Positions 17,586-26,903 are shown, numbered from the stretch's first letter. The stretch is 64,000 bases of DNA from Spirochaetales bacterium (GCA_027021365.1 JALUUM010000037.1:1-64000), one strand, 5' to 3'. Program-made: numbers and translations. The notes: generated by a model from the letters alone, not told the origin.

Positions 17586-20500
17586 TCAATCGCCTTTTTT
17601 CTCTGTCTTTTCCGAATTTTCCGACTTTTCCGTCTCACCGGTCTTGAAGCTCTTTCCTGAGAGTGCAGGTATCATAAGTGGTATCTGTGCGAAATCGTCT
17701 GGGGTCAGGTTGTCCACGGTCTCCTTCGAGCTACTGTAACCGGAAAGAATCTCTTCCTGTGTCGGTTTTTCTCCTGCAGGCCAGAGAAGATCCATTATTC
17801 TGGTATGATTTGTATCGTCCGGCCCGCCACCGATTCTCCACTGCTTAGCCGTTTTTTCAACATCACGCACCCGTCTTACACCCGGGGAGGGAAAACCTTC
17901 CTGACTCAAGAGGGCACATGCATAACCCCATTTTGACAGGTCTGAAATGTTTTTAAATACTTCCTTCTTAATCTTGATATTGATAAGGTGCTTTTGTTCA
18001 TTTACTATTACCTTAACGGGAGTACCTGAAAGTTCCACTGGCTTTCCATCCTTACCCGGAACAATGAGTTTCTGATGCCAACCTTCCGCCCAGACTGCAT
18101 AGTCCCATCCGTTGCCCTTTTTCAGCGCCGCATTCCTTCCCTCCAAGAGCATCCTGCTGCCTGTCCCCTTCCTCGGGTCAGTATCGATATAGATATCAAT
18201 TGTTTGAAGCGAGAGTCCTATTCCGGAACCCCAGACATTCTTGATATCACCCTTTATTCCAACCTTGAAAATCAGGTTTCTCTTATCCTCTGAAACAGAG
18301 AAGAATGTTGCATCAAAAACACCTTTTTCAAAAACCTTGTCCGTGGGATACACATAGCTTCCCGGCCCATGGTCGTCACCAAGGGGATCCTTAACCTGCA
18401 TGATAATTTCCGACGTACCAAGCTCCGGAACGATCAGCTTTCCGGGACCCTTTTGAGGGAAAATCTTTATATCATCCGTTGAATCAGTTACAGCAATCTG
18501 CATAAGTATAGTATCCCCCGATTCTATTTCACCAAGTGCTTCAAGGGGAATTGCAAGCTCAATCGCATTTCCTGATACTGCATTTCTTATCTTTGTTTTC
18601 GTCGTTGGAACTTCCACCTGCCAGTTTCCATATCTCCCGATACTGTAGAGCAGAGAAACATAATTTCGTGAAGTAAGGCCTTCCGAAAAATCGAACTCGA
18701 ACAGGTAACCAGCCCTCAAACCTAAGAGGTGCTTTTTTGCCCTTGCATCATTTTCACGGGGTTTTGTAAACGGTGAGGATTTTCCCTGTTCCGGAGTGGA
18801 AAAATAGAAACCGATTTTTCGTACCTTGGAAGCATTGGCAAGGGCAGGATCTATCCTTATATAGAAGTTATCCTCATCGAAGCCGTAATACAAGCCCCTA
18901 ATATAGGCACCGGCGATTTTACTGAAATCGTAGTAACCTGCATTTTTCCATTCGTCATTGGAAACCCTGCCATCAATTATCGGTTTGATTAATCCTTCTA
19001 TAGGCCTGTCAGATTTTACCGGTTTCTTCGGAATAATAGGTACCTTCACAAAGTCTGGAACCGGGTCACCAAGTGACCTGTAAACCTCGCTCAATAAAAA
19101 CCTGAAATTTTCATCGAAGTACTCATCCACACCCGAATCTTGATCCTTGCCGTACCACCAGAACCAGTCTGAACCCTCGGCAAGGTACATGAAGTCGAAA
19201 GCCTTATTGAGTTTTTCAGGGGTTGTTGTCCTTTTCTTGTACATGTCGAACTGAGCAAGATGCTTCCTAACCTTTCCAAGGTATTCCCATGCAAGATTTT
19301 CCTCCGGCTCCCCTATCCATGTTCCGTAATCGGGACTGAACCATGCTCCGGGCCAGAGTTTGCCTATCTTCTTCTGCTCAGGATACATTTCGAGGAAATC
19401 GCTTACCGTTGTTGTCTTAATGAGTTTGCTTTCCGAGAGCTTCCTGTAAAGTGCATTCAAGAAGGCCTTTCCGTCATTGGGATAGTACTCCCATGCGTTT
19501 TCACCATCCAGAATAACACTTACAAGGTGAGGCTCCGTTTTCCCTGATTTTAAAAGTCGTTTCCTGATTTTTAGAATTCTTCCGATAAAATCGTCTGCTG
19601 CTTTCTCTCCTGGAGTGCCTGAATACTCGAAGCCAATTAGGTCTGAAAGCCTGTTGTCCCTGAATACAATTCCAACCTTAGGGCCATTCTTAAACTGTAC
19701 ATAGTATGGCCTGTAAAGGTCATCCGGTTTTGTAACAATACCGGAGGAATCACGTACAAAGTCACCTATGCCAATAGACTTTGCCAGCACCTGGTCACCG
19801 GAAGCCATCCACTTGAAGCCTGCATCTGCTACAAGTTTTACTATATCCTGAGCAACGGCACCCTCAGCAGGCCAGAGACCACTCGGTTTCTTCCGGAAAT
19901 GTTTCTCGTAAATTTCTACACTTTTACGAAGCTGGGCAATAGCATCCTGAGGGTATGAAAAACGAGGGGGAAGCTCTACAGTGGGATCTCCCACTTTTGC
20001 CAGGTCGCTATTGTAAATGAGGGGCAGTATGGGATGGGCATATGGGGTTGTTATGACCTCTATCTGTCCCCTGTCTTGAAGCTTTCTATACTCAGGTATC
20101 ACCTCTTTCAATATCTTTCTTATCTCCGAAAAAAGTACTTTTTTATCGGAATCATTAAAGTTTCTTCCCTTTTCAACAAGGGCCTTAAGGGGGTTTTTCA
20201 TGAGGAGGTCTGGATCTATCCATGCGAGGTTGAACCATACCTGAAGATCTAGAAAGTCCTGATCGGTAAATCTTTTTAGCGCACTATCAATTTCTTCCTG
20301 GCTGCCTCCCCCACGTTTTTTCAAAAGCTCGTAGTAGCGCGGATACCTACCTATGATATTCTTGTAGTTTGCATCAAAGAACCTCTGAAGTATAAATCTC
20401 TTGTCATCTTCCGTAAGGCTACCAACAGGTTTTTCTGCCAGCACCCAGTACCTGTCCTTTGCACCGGCAACAAAATCATCCAGTTGTCTGATAAGAACGG

Positions 20501-20807
20501 GGGTGAGGTTGAATGTCACCTTGAGTTTTGGATACTTTTCAAGCATCGCCACCATGTCGTAATAGTCCTTGGTAGCATGTACCCTTACCCAGGGCCTTGA
20601 ATAGACACCCGTTTTTATATCTTTGCCATAGAGAGGCTGATGGTTGTGCCAGATGAGATTGAGGTAAATGACCCCTTCCTCTGAAGGTTGTTCTACCCTG
20701 GCTACAGGTTTTACTGCCGTACAACCTGTAATTATGAAAGCTGTTACAGACACAATCAGCGTCAAAAGAAATAGAATCGTTATTCTTTTCTCAAGCAATT
20801 TAATCAT
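17586..20807 (-). CDS. GH57 amylopullulanase-like lipoprotein
   Basis: A 1,073-residue exported GH57 enzyme. The signal peptide ends with a lipobox (IITGC), so it should be lipid-anchored. The catalytic domain starts with LIWHNHQPLYG (about residue 51), has the nucleophile in GLWPAEGAVAQD (E315) and the acid in VILDGENAWEYY (D434). This is the arrangement of archaeal amylopullulanases, which cut both alpha-1,4 and alpha-1,6 bonds. The C-terminal 280 residues resemble the glucodextranase C-terminal binding domain (DPLGDDHGPGSYVYPT, DIYIDTDPRKG). GGGGAG precedes the ATG by 8 nt. Together with the binding protein and permeases it would degrade starch or pullulan at the cell surface for import. 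Confidence 0.9.
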   Translation of the reverse strand: MIKLLEKRITILFLLTLIVSVTAFIITGCTAVKPVARVEQPSEEGVIYLNLIWHNHQPLYGKDIKTGVYSRPWVRVHATKDYYDMVAMLEKYPKLKVTFNLTPVLIRQLDDFVAGAKDRYWVLAEKPVGSLTEDDKRFILQRFFDANYKNIIGRYPRYYELLKKRGGGSQEEIDSALKRFTDQDFLDLQVWFNLAWIDPDLLMKNPLKALVEKGRNFNDSDKKVLFSEIRKILKEVIPEYRKLQDRGQIEVITTPYAHPILPLIYNSDLAKVGDPTVELPPRFSYPQDAIAQLRKSVEIYEKHFRKKPSGLWPAEGAVAQDIVKLVADAGFKWMASGDQVLAKSIGIGDFVRDSSGIVTKPDDLYRPYYVQFKNGPKVGIVFRDNRLSDLIGFEYSGTPGEKAADDFIGRILKIRKRLLKSGKTEPHLVSVILDGENAWEYYPNDGKAFLNALYRKLSESKLIKTTTVSDFLEMYPEQKKIGKLWPGAWFSPDYGTWIGEPEENLAWEYLGKVRKHLAQFDMYKKRTTTPEKLNKAFDFMYLAEGSDWFWWYGKDQDSGVDEYFDENFRFLLSEVYRSLGDPVPDFVKVPIIPKKPVKSDRPIEGLIKPIIDGRVSNDEWKNAGYYDFSKIAGAYIRGLYYGFDEDNFYIRIDPALANASKVRKIGFYFSTPEQGKSSPFTKPRENDARAKKHLLGLRAGYLFEFDFSEGLTSRNYVSLLYSIGRYGNWQVEVPTTKTKIRNAVSGNAIELAIPLEALGEIESGDTILMQIAVTDSTDDIKIFPQKGPGKLIVPELGTSEIIMQVKDPLGDDHGPGSYVYPTDKVFEKGVFDATFFSVSEDKRNLIFKVGIKGDIKNVWGSGIGLSLQTIDIYIDTDPRKGTGSRMLLEGRNAALKKGNGWDYAVWAEGWHQKLIVPGKDGKPVELSGTPVKVIVNEQKHLINIKIKKEVFKNISDLSKWGYACALLSQEGFPSPGVRRVRDVEKTAKQWRIGGGPDDTNHTRIMDLLWPAGEKPTQEEILSGYSSSKETVDNLTPDDFAQIPLMIPALSGKSFKTGETEKSENSEKTEKKGD

Positions 20808-20848
20808 ACTGCTTACTCCCCATTTTTTCGAAATAACCCTTCACTCTG

Positions 20849-21715
20849 TCAGCCCTTAACCGAGCCCAGAGTTAGTCCCGATATCAGCCAACGGGATGAA
20901 AAGAGAAATAGTGTCATAACCGGAATTGCAATCAGTATTGAAGCCGCCGAATAGGCTCCCCACTCCGTCTGAAACTGGCCCTGCAGACTCTGAAGCCCTA
21001 GGGTCCAGGTGTACATGCTTTCCCTCTGAAGCATTATTCTTGCCAGGAGGAAATCATTCCAGGCTGTCATGAAGTTAAAGAGGAACACTATGGCCAGTGC
21101 CGGTGTTGAAAGTGGAAGAATTATCCTGTAAAAGGCAGAGAGTTTCGACACCCCGTCTATCATAGCAGCCTCTTCCAGTTCTCCCGGTATCGTGTCGTAG
21201 TATCCCTTTAGTATCCAGATGCTGAATGGTATAGAGCTCACGGAGTACGCAAATACCAGGCCCTTGTAGGTATTTATCAGATGAAGCCTTGCTGCAAGTA
21301 TGTAAATCGGTATCATGAGCATTGCAGCGGGAATCATCTGTGTTGCCAAGAGGAAAACAAGGCCCGGTCCCCTTCCCGGGAAGTTCCACCTAGAAAAGGC
21401 ATAGGCAGAACTCATTGCCAGTATTACACCGATAACAGAGGTAGTTATCGTGATGATAAGACTGTTCCACAACCAGAGAAAGAAATTTTTTTCGAAGATG
21501 ACTTCCCTGTAATTGTCCAGGGTTGCATCCTTCGGTATTATTGCAAGCGATGTGGAAAGGAGCCTGTCACCCGGCCTCAGGGACACCGATATTATCCTAA
21601 GGGCAGGGTAGATTGCAATGATGCAGGCAAGTATCAGAACAAGGTGAATTATCAGTCTCTTGAAGGGACTGTCGCCACGCGATCTGAAAAAGAACCTTCT
21701 TATTGCATTATTCAT
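20849..21715 (-). CDS. Sugar ABC transporter permease, MalG type
   Basis: Inner-membrane permease of 288 residues with six predicted helices. The EAA loop that contacts the ATPase reads EEAAMIDGVSKLSAFYRI, followed by LPLSTPAL. It overlaps the MalF-type gene by 4 nt and lies 41 nt before the GH57 lipoprotein gene. No ATP-binding subunit is encoded in the operon, so a shared MsmX/MalK-type ATPase elsewhere in the genome must energise it (inference). Probable substrate: malto-oligosaccharides released by the GH57 enzyme. Confidence 0.93.
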   Translation of the reverse strand: MNNAIRRFFFRSRGDSPFKRLIIHLVLILACIIAIYPALRIISVSLRPGDRLLSTSLAIIPKDATLDNYREVIFEKNFFLWLWNSLIITITTSVIGVILAMSSAYAFSRWNFPGRGPGLVFLLATQMIPAAMLMIPIYILAARLHLINTYKGLVFAYSVSSIPFSIWILKGYYDTIPGELEEAAMIDGVSKLSAFYRIILPLSTPALAIVFLFNFMTAWNDFLLARIMLQRESMYTWTLGLQSLQGQFQTEWGAYSAASILIAIPVMTLFLFSSRWLISGLTLGSVKG

Positions 21716-22734
21716 TTTTCATAAACCCCCTTTATCCCACCCGTTGCCCGCATATAGACAATGGCAAAGACAAGCAGGATTAGGAATATCACAAGGGCAA
21801 ATGCTGCAGCAAAACCATAACGGTTGTACTGGAATGCAGCCCTGAAAAGTGCGGTAACCAGAATATCTGAGGTTTCGAGCTCATTCTCATTGATAAAGAA
21901 GGGAACATTGAAATTGTTGAAAGTCCAGATAGTACCGAGTATTACCGCAGGTGTCATCACCGGCTTCAGAAGCGGAAGGGTTATCCTGCTAAACTTTGCC
22001 CATCCCGATGCCCCGTCTATGTCTGCAACCTCATAGTATTCCCTGGAGATACTCTGTAAGCCACCCAGGAGAATCACCATCATAAATGGCACACCGAGCC
22101 AGATATTCGTTATATTCATCGCAACGAAGTTCCAGAAGGGACTCGTTTTCCATTGAATTGGATTTAAGCCAATGTCACGAAGCATAATATTTATAAAACC
22201 ATACTGGTAATGAAACTCGCCTCTCCATGTGAGAACAGCTATCACCTGGGGCAGTGCCCACGGAATTACCAGTATTGTTCTGTACAATCCTCGCAGTTTC
22301 ATCGGCCTGTTTAAAAGCATTGCAAGTCCCAGACCGAGGGAAACGTGGAAACTGACCTGTATCGCAGTCCAGAGAATCGTCCTCAAAAGGAGGGGAAAGA
22401 ACATTACCTGCTTCAGCACCGGCTCGGTAAATATCAATTTGAAATTATTCCATCCCTGGGCAATACCGAAGGTTGGATTCTTGAAGTGCCTTAAGCTCAT
22501 GTTGCTGAATGCAAGTCTTACCTCGAAGGCAATCGGATAGATTATAAGAAGCAAAAGTCCCACTGCAGCAGGCGCCATAAGCATGACGGGCAGTGTGTAT
22601 TTGTTCTTCAGTATCTTACTGAAAAGGACATAGACAAAAAGCTCGACAATGGCAGCAACGACAATGATAACGAGAATCGTAAAACCGACCTGATTGAAAC
22701 TCTCTGCTATTACTTTACCTGTCAAGCCTCTCAT
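21712..22734 (-). CDS. Sugar ABC transporter permease, MalF type
   Basis: Inner-membrane permease of 340 residues. An extra N-terminal helix (about 18-40) precedes the usual core of six helices, as in MalF proteins. The EAA-type loop reads EVADIDGASGWAKFSRI, then LPLLKPVM. GGAGG precedes the ATG by 9 nt. It pairs with the MalG-type subunit, whose start overlaps its stop (ATGA). Confidence 0.93.
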   Translation of the reverse strand: MRGLTGKVIAESFNQVGFTILVIIVVAAIVELFVYVLFSKILKNKYTLPVMLMAPAAVGLLLLIIYPIAFEVRLAFSNMSLRHFKNPTFGIAQGWNNFKLIFTEPVLKQVMFFPLLLRTILWTAIQVSFHVSLGLGLAMLLNRPMKLRGLYRTILVIPWALPQVIAVLTWRGEFHYQYGFINIMLRDIGLNPIQWKTSPFWNFVAMNITNIWLGVPFMMVILLGGLQSISREYYEVADIDGASGWAKFSRITLPLLKPVMTPAVILGTIWTFNNFNVPFFINENELETSDILVTALFRAAFQYNRYGFAAAFALVIFLILLVFAIVYMRATGGIKGVYEK

Positions 22735-22795
22735 GGCATTCTACCTCCATGGCATACCTCCTTTCTACTAAAAGTGAGATATGGAATAGAGAAAC

Positions 22796-22824
22796 GGGGC
22801 GCTCTGTTCAATGCTGAACGCCCC
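22796..22824 (-). other. Intercistronic hairpin between binding-protein and permease genes
   Basis: GGGGCG and CGCCCC enclose a loop that can itself pair (TTC with GAA). No T-run follows on the minus strand, so it is not a full terminator. A hairpin at this place usually protects or limits the mRNA so that the binding protein is made in excess over the permeases. Confidence 0.6.
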
Positions 22825-22883
22825 ATCCCTCATAAAACCTTATTTTTTTCACATTTCTCGCATAATATCTTACAACAGGCTCT

Positions 22884-24152
22884 CTACTGCTGGGCTTTTA
22901 TACAAGCTTCTGCGGCCTTCTGCATTGCCTTTGCAGCATCCTCGGGGGATTTCTTGTCTGCAAGAACAGCCTGCATCTCCGGTTTCATTGCATCCCAGTT
23001 ACAACGCATCTCGAGGACGGTTGGCATGGGCGTCCCAACAACCATCTGATCTGCAGAACCCTTAAGAATCGGGTCGCTCGAGATAATAGGATCGTTCAAA
23101 GCCGCTTTAAGGGCAGGAAGCCTTGTAAGCTTCTTTACCATGTCAATCTGGTTTTCCTTGTCTGTTGCAAAGTTTATAAATGCCTTTACAGCATCTAGCT
23201 TTGCCCCGCCTAAATCTTTCGGTATCATAAAGAAAACACCGCTTGTATAGGGCTTTGGCCACATGCCGGTTGCCTTTACCTTGGGAATTCTTGCAACTCC
23301 GAGCTTCGAACCGAGGGCATCTTTGTATGCACCCAGGGACCAGTCTCCGTTTATTATCATAGCAGCTTTTCCCTCCTTGAAAAGGGTATCGGCACCGTTG
23401 TAATCACTCTCCGCAGGTATAATTTTATACTTGTACTTGAGGTCATGAAGAAACTTCAGAGTATTAACCATAGCTGGGGTATTGAGTGTAGGAGTTACTC
23501 CGTCATCTGCAAACACCTTTCCGCCAAAACCACCGAGCCAGGGAACCAACCAGAATGGTTCTGTCTGGTTCCAGACGAGACCGTACTGATCACCATGTGT
23601 AAGTTTCTTTCCAAGGGCTATTAGCTCGTCCGTATCCTTTGGCGGGTTGGGAACAAGGTCCTTATTGTATAGAAGCATGAGATGGTTACCATTTGAAATT
23701 GGAACACCCCATGTCTTGCCATTAAGTTTTACAGCGGCAACGGCAGAATCCACATACTTTGACAGGTCGAAAAGGTTGTCTACAGGCTGAATAAGATCGG
23801 CTGCGGTAAAGGGACCAGCATGGTCGTTTACCGTCCACAACAGATCTGGCGGTGAACCTGCAAGGCTTGCTGTCTGGAAATCTTCCCTTAGTGCCTCAAC
23901 ATCCTTGTTGACAACTTCGAATGTCACATTCGGGTGTGCCTTTGTGAATGAATCGGCAAGAGCCTTTACATACTGGAGTGCATTGTCCGCTTCTCCCTCT
24001 TTTGTCCACAGAGTAATTGATACGGGTTGAGCTTCGGCCTTCTTTTCAGCTGCCTTCTTTTCAGGCTGGCCAGAAGCTTCCTTCGCTCCTCCTGCCATTG
24101 CCAATGCAGTGACAGAGAGAAGGACGACCAGTGCGATAAGGAATCTCTTCAT
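22884..24152 (-). CDS. Sugar ABC transporter substrate-binding protein (maltose type)
   Basis: A 422-residue extracellular solute-binding protein of family 1, MalE-like. The leader MKRFLIALVVLLSVTALAMA is followed by GGAKEASG and a charged Lys/Ala/Glu linker, a layout I associate with spirochaetes, where the lipobox Cys is often absent. The mature part has the typical family-1 segments WTKEGEADNALQYV, ALAKKLT-like loops and MIINGDWSLGAYKD. The start at 24152 is fixed by AAGGAGG at optimal spacing; the frame is open 11 codons further but without a ribosome binding site. It is the first gene of the alpha-glucan operon. Confidence 0.93.
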   Translation of the reverse strand: MKRFLIALVVLLSVTALAMAGGAKEASGQPEKKAAEKKAEAQPVSITLWTKEGEADNALQYVKALADSFTKAHPNVTFEVVNKDVEALREDFQTASLAGSPPDLLWTVNDHAGPFTAADLIQPVDNLFDLSKYVDSAVAAVKLNGKTWGVPISNGNHLMLLYNKDLVPNPPKDTDELIALGKKLTHGDQYGLVWNQTEPFWLVPWLGGFGGKVFADDGVTPTLNTPAMVNTLKFLHDLKYKYKIIPAESDYNGADTLFKEGKAAMIINGDWSLGAYKDALGSKLGVARIPKVKATGMWPKPYTSGVFFMIPKDLGGAKLDAVKAFINFATDKENQIDMVKKLTRLPALKAALNDPIISSDPILKGSADQMVVGTPMPTVLEMRCNWDAMKPEMQAVLADKKSPEDAAKAMQKAAEACIKAQQ

Positions 24153-24203
24153 TTTAAAATCCTCCTTAATGATTTTCTTCTGCACAAGCAGAATGTTTAC
24201 AGG

Positions 24204-24228
24204 TAAACCGTTTTTCTAAACCGGTTTA
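24204..24228. promoter_or_regulatory. LacI-type operator of the alpha-glucan operon
   Basis: TAAACCGGTTTA (24217-24228) is a perfect 12-bp palindrome centred on CG, as bound by LacI/GalR proteins. A second half-site, TAAACCG, lies 13 bp away at 24204-24210. The site is just downstream of the -10 element, where binding would block transcription. The likely regulator is encoded by the last gene of this operon. Confidence 0.65.
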
Positions 24229-24235
24229 CTAATTC

Positions 24236-24263
24236 ATTTTAGCATGATTTTTCGAGCTGTCAA
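24236..24263 (-). promoter_or_regulatory. Sigma70 promoter of the alpha-glucan operon
   Basis: Minus strand TTGACA (24263-24258), 16-nt spacer, TAAAAT (24241-24236). The predicted start near 24229 is followed directly by the palindromic operator and then by the binding-protein gene. Confidence 0.7.
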
Positions 24264-24499
24264 GTGTTTTCAAGTTTTCAGGGGAGATTTTTTCTTGTTG
24301 TGTGCTGATAGGAGGAATAAATAAGTAAATCTCGCGGTATCAATTGTCATTTTCTTGCTTCTATTCATGCAATATCAGTTTTCACCTGTTTAAAGAAAAT
24401 TAAATCTTTAGAGGGAAAATTTCCGGCTTTGTACCCATTGATAAACTCAAGTTATATATATTGTATTCTACAAGGAAGTATCAATTGAAAAAGATTTTA

Positions 24500-25675
24500 A
24501 TGTTTAACTTTTCAAGAACTTTTTTACACCGCCTGTTTTCCCAGGTGACGAAAATAAGACCCAATTAGCCAGAATAGCATATATTCTTATTATAGCGGTT
24601 CTATTTGCGTTACTATTTGTTCTCATAGCGACTATATCTTTCTTCTTTACTGAAAAAAGAATCAACACAATGAAACACCTTTTTTTCGTTGGTTTGATTT
24701 TTCGTTTCTTCTTATTCTCAGTGACCTCTCCGATGCCTTAAAACGGGTCCAACAAGAGAATGAACAGCGCAAGAAATCAGAACGGACCATACGAGCCAGC
24801 GAAGAATATTTCCGTGCTCTGATTAAAAATGCACAAGATATCATTACCGTGTTAGAGGCTGACGGTTCTTGGCGGCCTCTCGAGTCTATTGCACAAAATC
24901 TTTTGAACAACTCTACGGTTCGGGGTGTGGTAGTGAAATCACGCGATATTACAGAAAGCAAACAACTTGAGAAACAGTTTTATCAGGCTCAAAAAATGGA
25001 AGCCATTGGCCGATTGGCAGGAGGTGATCAAGGAGGCAAAGTCCATGACTTTAATAACATTCTAGTGTCTATTATTGGATATGCTGAACTTGAGATATTG
25101 AATTTACCGCCAGAAAGTAAACTCTATGCTGATTTAAAACAAATACAAGAAACGGCAAAACGGGCAGCTGGCCTTACCCCGCCAAATCCTAGCTTTCAGC
25201 TGCAAGCAGATATTGGAAACGCAAGTTGTAGACCTTAATATGATAGTGAGATATTATAAAAAGATGCTTCATCGATTGATTGGGGTTGAAAAACCACCTT
25301 CTCTTTATGGAACAGAAACTATTTTTATCGTTGAAAATGATAAGATGGTCAATAAAATGGTTTGTGAAACTCTAACCTCACATGGTTATAATGTTATTAA
25401 AGCCTCTATCGCTAATGAAGCTGTACAACTTGCTTCCACATAAAGGGAAACCATTCACCTTTTGCCAACAGACATGATTATGCTTGAAATGAACGGGCAA
25501 AAAACTATATCAACTTTTGGCTGCTAATCATCCGAATATAAAAGTAATGTATATGTCAGGATATACGGATAATGTAATTGTCCATCTTGCCGTATTGGCT
25601 GATGATACAAATTTTCTTCGTAAGACTCTCTCTGTCAATAACCTCTTGCAAAAGGTCAGGATGGTTTTAGGCTAA
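24500..25675 (+). pseudogene. Decayed hybrid PAS-histidine kinase-receiver gene
   Basis: Pieces of one hybrid sensor kinase appear in order but in shifting frames. They are a membrane segment (PPVFPGDENKTQLARIAYI and a hydrophobic run, from about 24520); a coiled coil and start of PAS (LSDLSDALKRVQQENEQRKK, from 24717); the end of a PAS domain (GVVVKSRDITESKQLEK) joined after a deletion; and an H box broken by extra residues (GRLAGGDQGGKVHDFNNIL, where intact relatives read GGIAHDFNN). After a frameshift come FSCKQILETQVVDLN and MLHRLIG; the whole ATPase domain is then missing. A receiver follows (TETIFIVENDKMV), broken by a TAA at 25441 and a further frameshift, and ends with VMYMSGYTDN and LLQKVRMVLG. 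The acidic pocket is also altered. Clearly non-functional. Confidence 0.85.
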
Positions 25676-25910
25676 GGCTGTCTTTTTATTACTCAAAACA
25701 CAAGAAAGTTCTTTTACCTTCCAATTATATGGATTAATAAAAAAACCGAAAGAGTAAAATAATGATGTTTGACGTAATTCACGAAAAGCATTATCATTTT
25801 TACCAATGATTCGTTCTTTTAAAAATAAAAACACGAAGAATATCTGAAATTAAATACCTGTAAGAAATATACCTTATCATGTACAACGAATAGCACTTTG
25901 AAAACTATTT

Positions 25911-26030
25911 ATGATACATCGTGCAAAATTCCTGAAAGACCTGGCTATCCCTCCAGCAAACAGATTGGTAAAATTAAAAGGAGATAGAAAAGGAGAATAT
26001 GCTATACCGATAAATAAGCAACTACGATAA
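25911..26030 (+). pseudogene. Remnant of a HigB/RelE-type toxin gene
   Basis: A 39-codon frame encodes AKFLKDLAIPPANRLVKLKG and DRKGEYAIPINKQLR. This matches the C-terminal half of HigB-type toxins, which typically read DLxxPPxNRLExLKGDRxGQ and YSIRINDQWRICF. The N-terminal half is absent, the conserved Trp is Leu, and a TAA stop falls where the last beta strand should begin. No antitoxin (HigA) gene is visible on either side. The remaining bases between 25676 and 26076 are AT-rich and show nothing else I can identify. Confidence 0.7.
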
Positions 26031-26076
26031 TTCATATTCTTTCCCAGAATCTACTGCCTGACCTTCAAATGATTTA

Positions 26077-26106
26077 TTGACAACTCAAATTGCTAAAGTT
26101 TACCAT
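26077..26106 (+). promoter_or_regulatory. Probable sigma70 promoter of the lyxose isomerase gene
   Basis: TTGACA (26077-26082), 18-nt spacer, TACCAT (26101-26106). The predicted leader is about 28 nt and contains AGGAG before the ATG. Confidence 0.5.
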
Positions 26107-26140
26107 TAATAAAAATTAGACCCAAAACAGGAGCTCTCAA

Positions 26141-26824
26141 ATGAAGAGAAGTGAAATAAACAGATTGATAGATGAGGCAATAGATTTCATGAACAAGATG
26201 AACTTTCATCTTCCCAAGTGGGCCTTTTGGCAACCGGAAGACTGGGAGGGAAAGAAGGCAGATGAAATTGCAGAAAATATGCTTGGTTGGGATTTAACCG
26301 ACTTCGGAAGGGGAAACTTCGAAAAACATGGCTTACTTTTATTTACTTTGAGAAACGGCAACCTCAAGAAGCTTCAAAGGGCAAACCAAAAGGATAAAAG
26401 CTATGCTGAAAAGATAATGATAGTAAAGGTAAATCAGGAGACACCTTTTCATTTTCACTGGACAAAAATGGAGGATATTATAAACAGAGCCGGTGGAAAG
26501 CTTGTTATTGAACTCTACGGATCTACCGACAAAGAAGGTTTTTCGGATGAGCCTATAGTTGTCAAGATTGACAGTATACCAAGGGAAGTTGCTCCTGGGG
26601 GAAAGGTTATTCTCGAACCAGGGGAAAGCATCTGTCTCGAGCAAGGTGTCTATCATCGATTCTACGCTATAGACGGACAGACTCTAGTTGGTGAGGTAAG
26701 CTCTGTAAATGATGATAACACTGACAACCGATTCTACGAAAAGTTGGGAAGGTTTCCTGAAATAGAACCTGACGAGAAACCCAAATACCTCTTAGTAACG
26801 GACTATAAAGAATATTTATATTGA
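26141..26824 (+). CDS. D-lyxose ketol-isomerase
   Basis: A 227-residue cupin-fold isomerase of the D-lyxose isomerase family (EC 5.3.1.15), which interconverts D-lyxose and D-xylulose and often D-mannose and D-fructose. The metal site is visible as HFHWTKMEDI (His about 104 and 106, Glu about 111), with the fourth ligand in GVYHRFYAI. Length and the N-terminal region (LPKWAFWQPEDW) fit the family. AGGAG precedes the ATG. It lies 158 nt upstream of the rhamnose genes on the same strand and has its own promoter. A role with L-rhamnose or L-lyxose-type side substrates is possible but inferred only from position. Confidence 0.88.
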   Translation: MKRSEINRLIDEAIDFMNKMNFHLPKWAFWQPEDWEGKKADEIAENMLGWDLTDFGRGNFEKHGLLLFTLRNGNLKKLQRANQKDKSYAEKIMIVKVNQETPFHFHWTKMEDIINRAGGKLVIELYGSTDKEGFSDEPIVVKIDSIPREVAPGGKVILEPGESICLEQGVYHRFYAIDGQTLVGEVSSVNDDNTDNRFYEKLGRFPEIEPDEKPKYLLVTDYKEYLY

Positions 26825-26869
26825 TACTTTACACGAATAAGTCCTTTAAAATTCACAGAGCCTTTTTAT

Positions 26870-26903
26870 CAATTCCTTAAAATAACCAATTCCTTAAAAT
26901 AAC
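26870..26903 (+). repeat. Tandem duplication of 17 bp
   Basis: CAATTCCTTAAAATAAC occurs twice head to tail (26870-26886 and 26887-26903), between the lyxose isomerase gene and the rhamnose operon promoter. Confidence 0.85.

Noticed and set aside
18075..19547. Plus-strand frames opposite the GH57 lipoprotein gene
   Set aside because: They are shadows of a well-supported coding frame with catalytic motifs.
24662..24961. Minus-strand open frame of 99 codons
   Set aside because: It is antisense to the recognisable coiled-coil/PAS part of the dead kinase and its translation resembles no protein.
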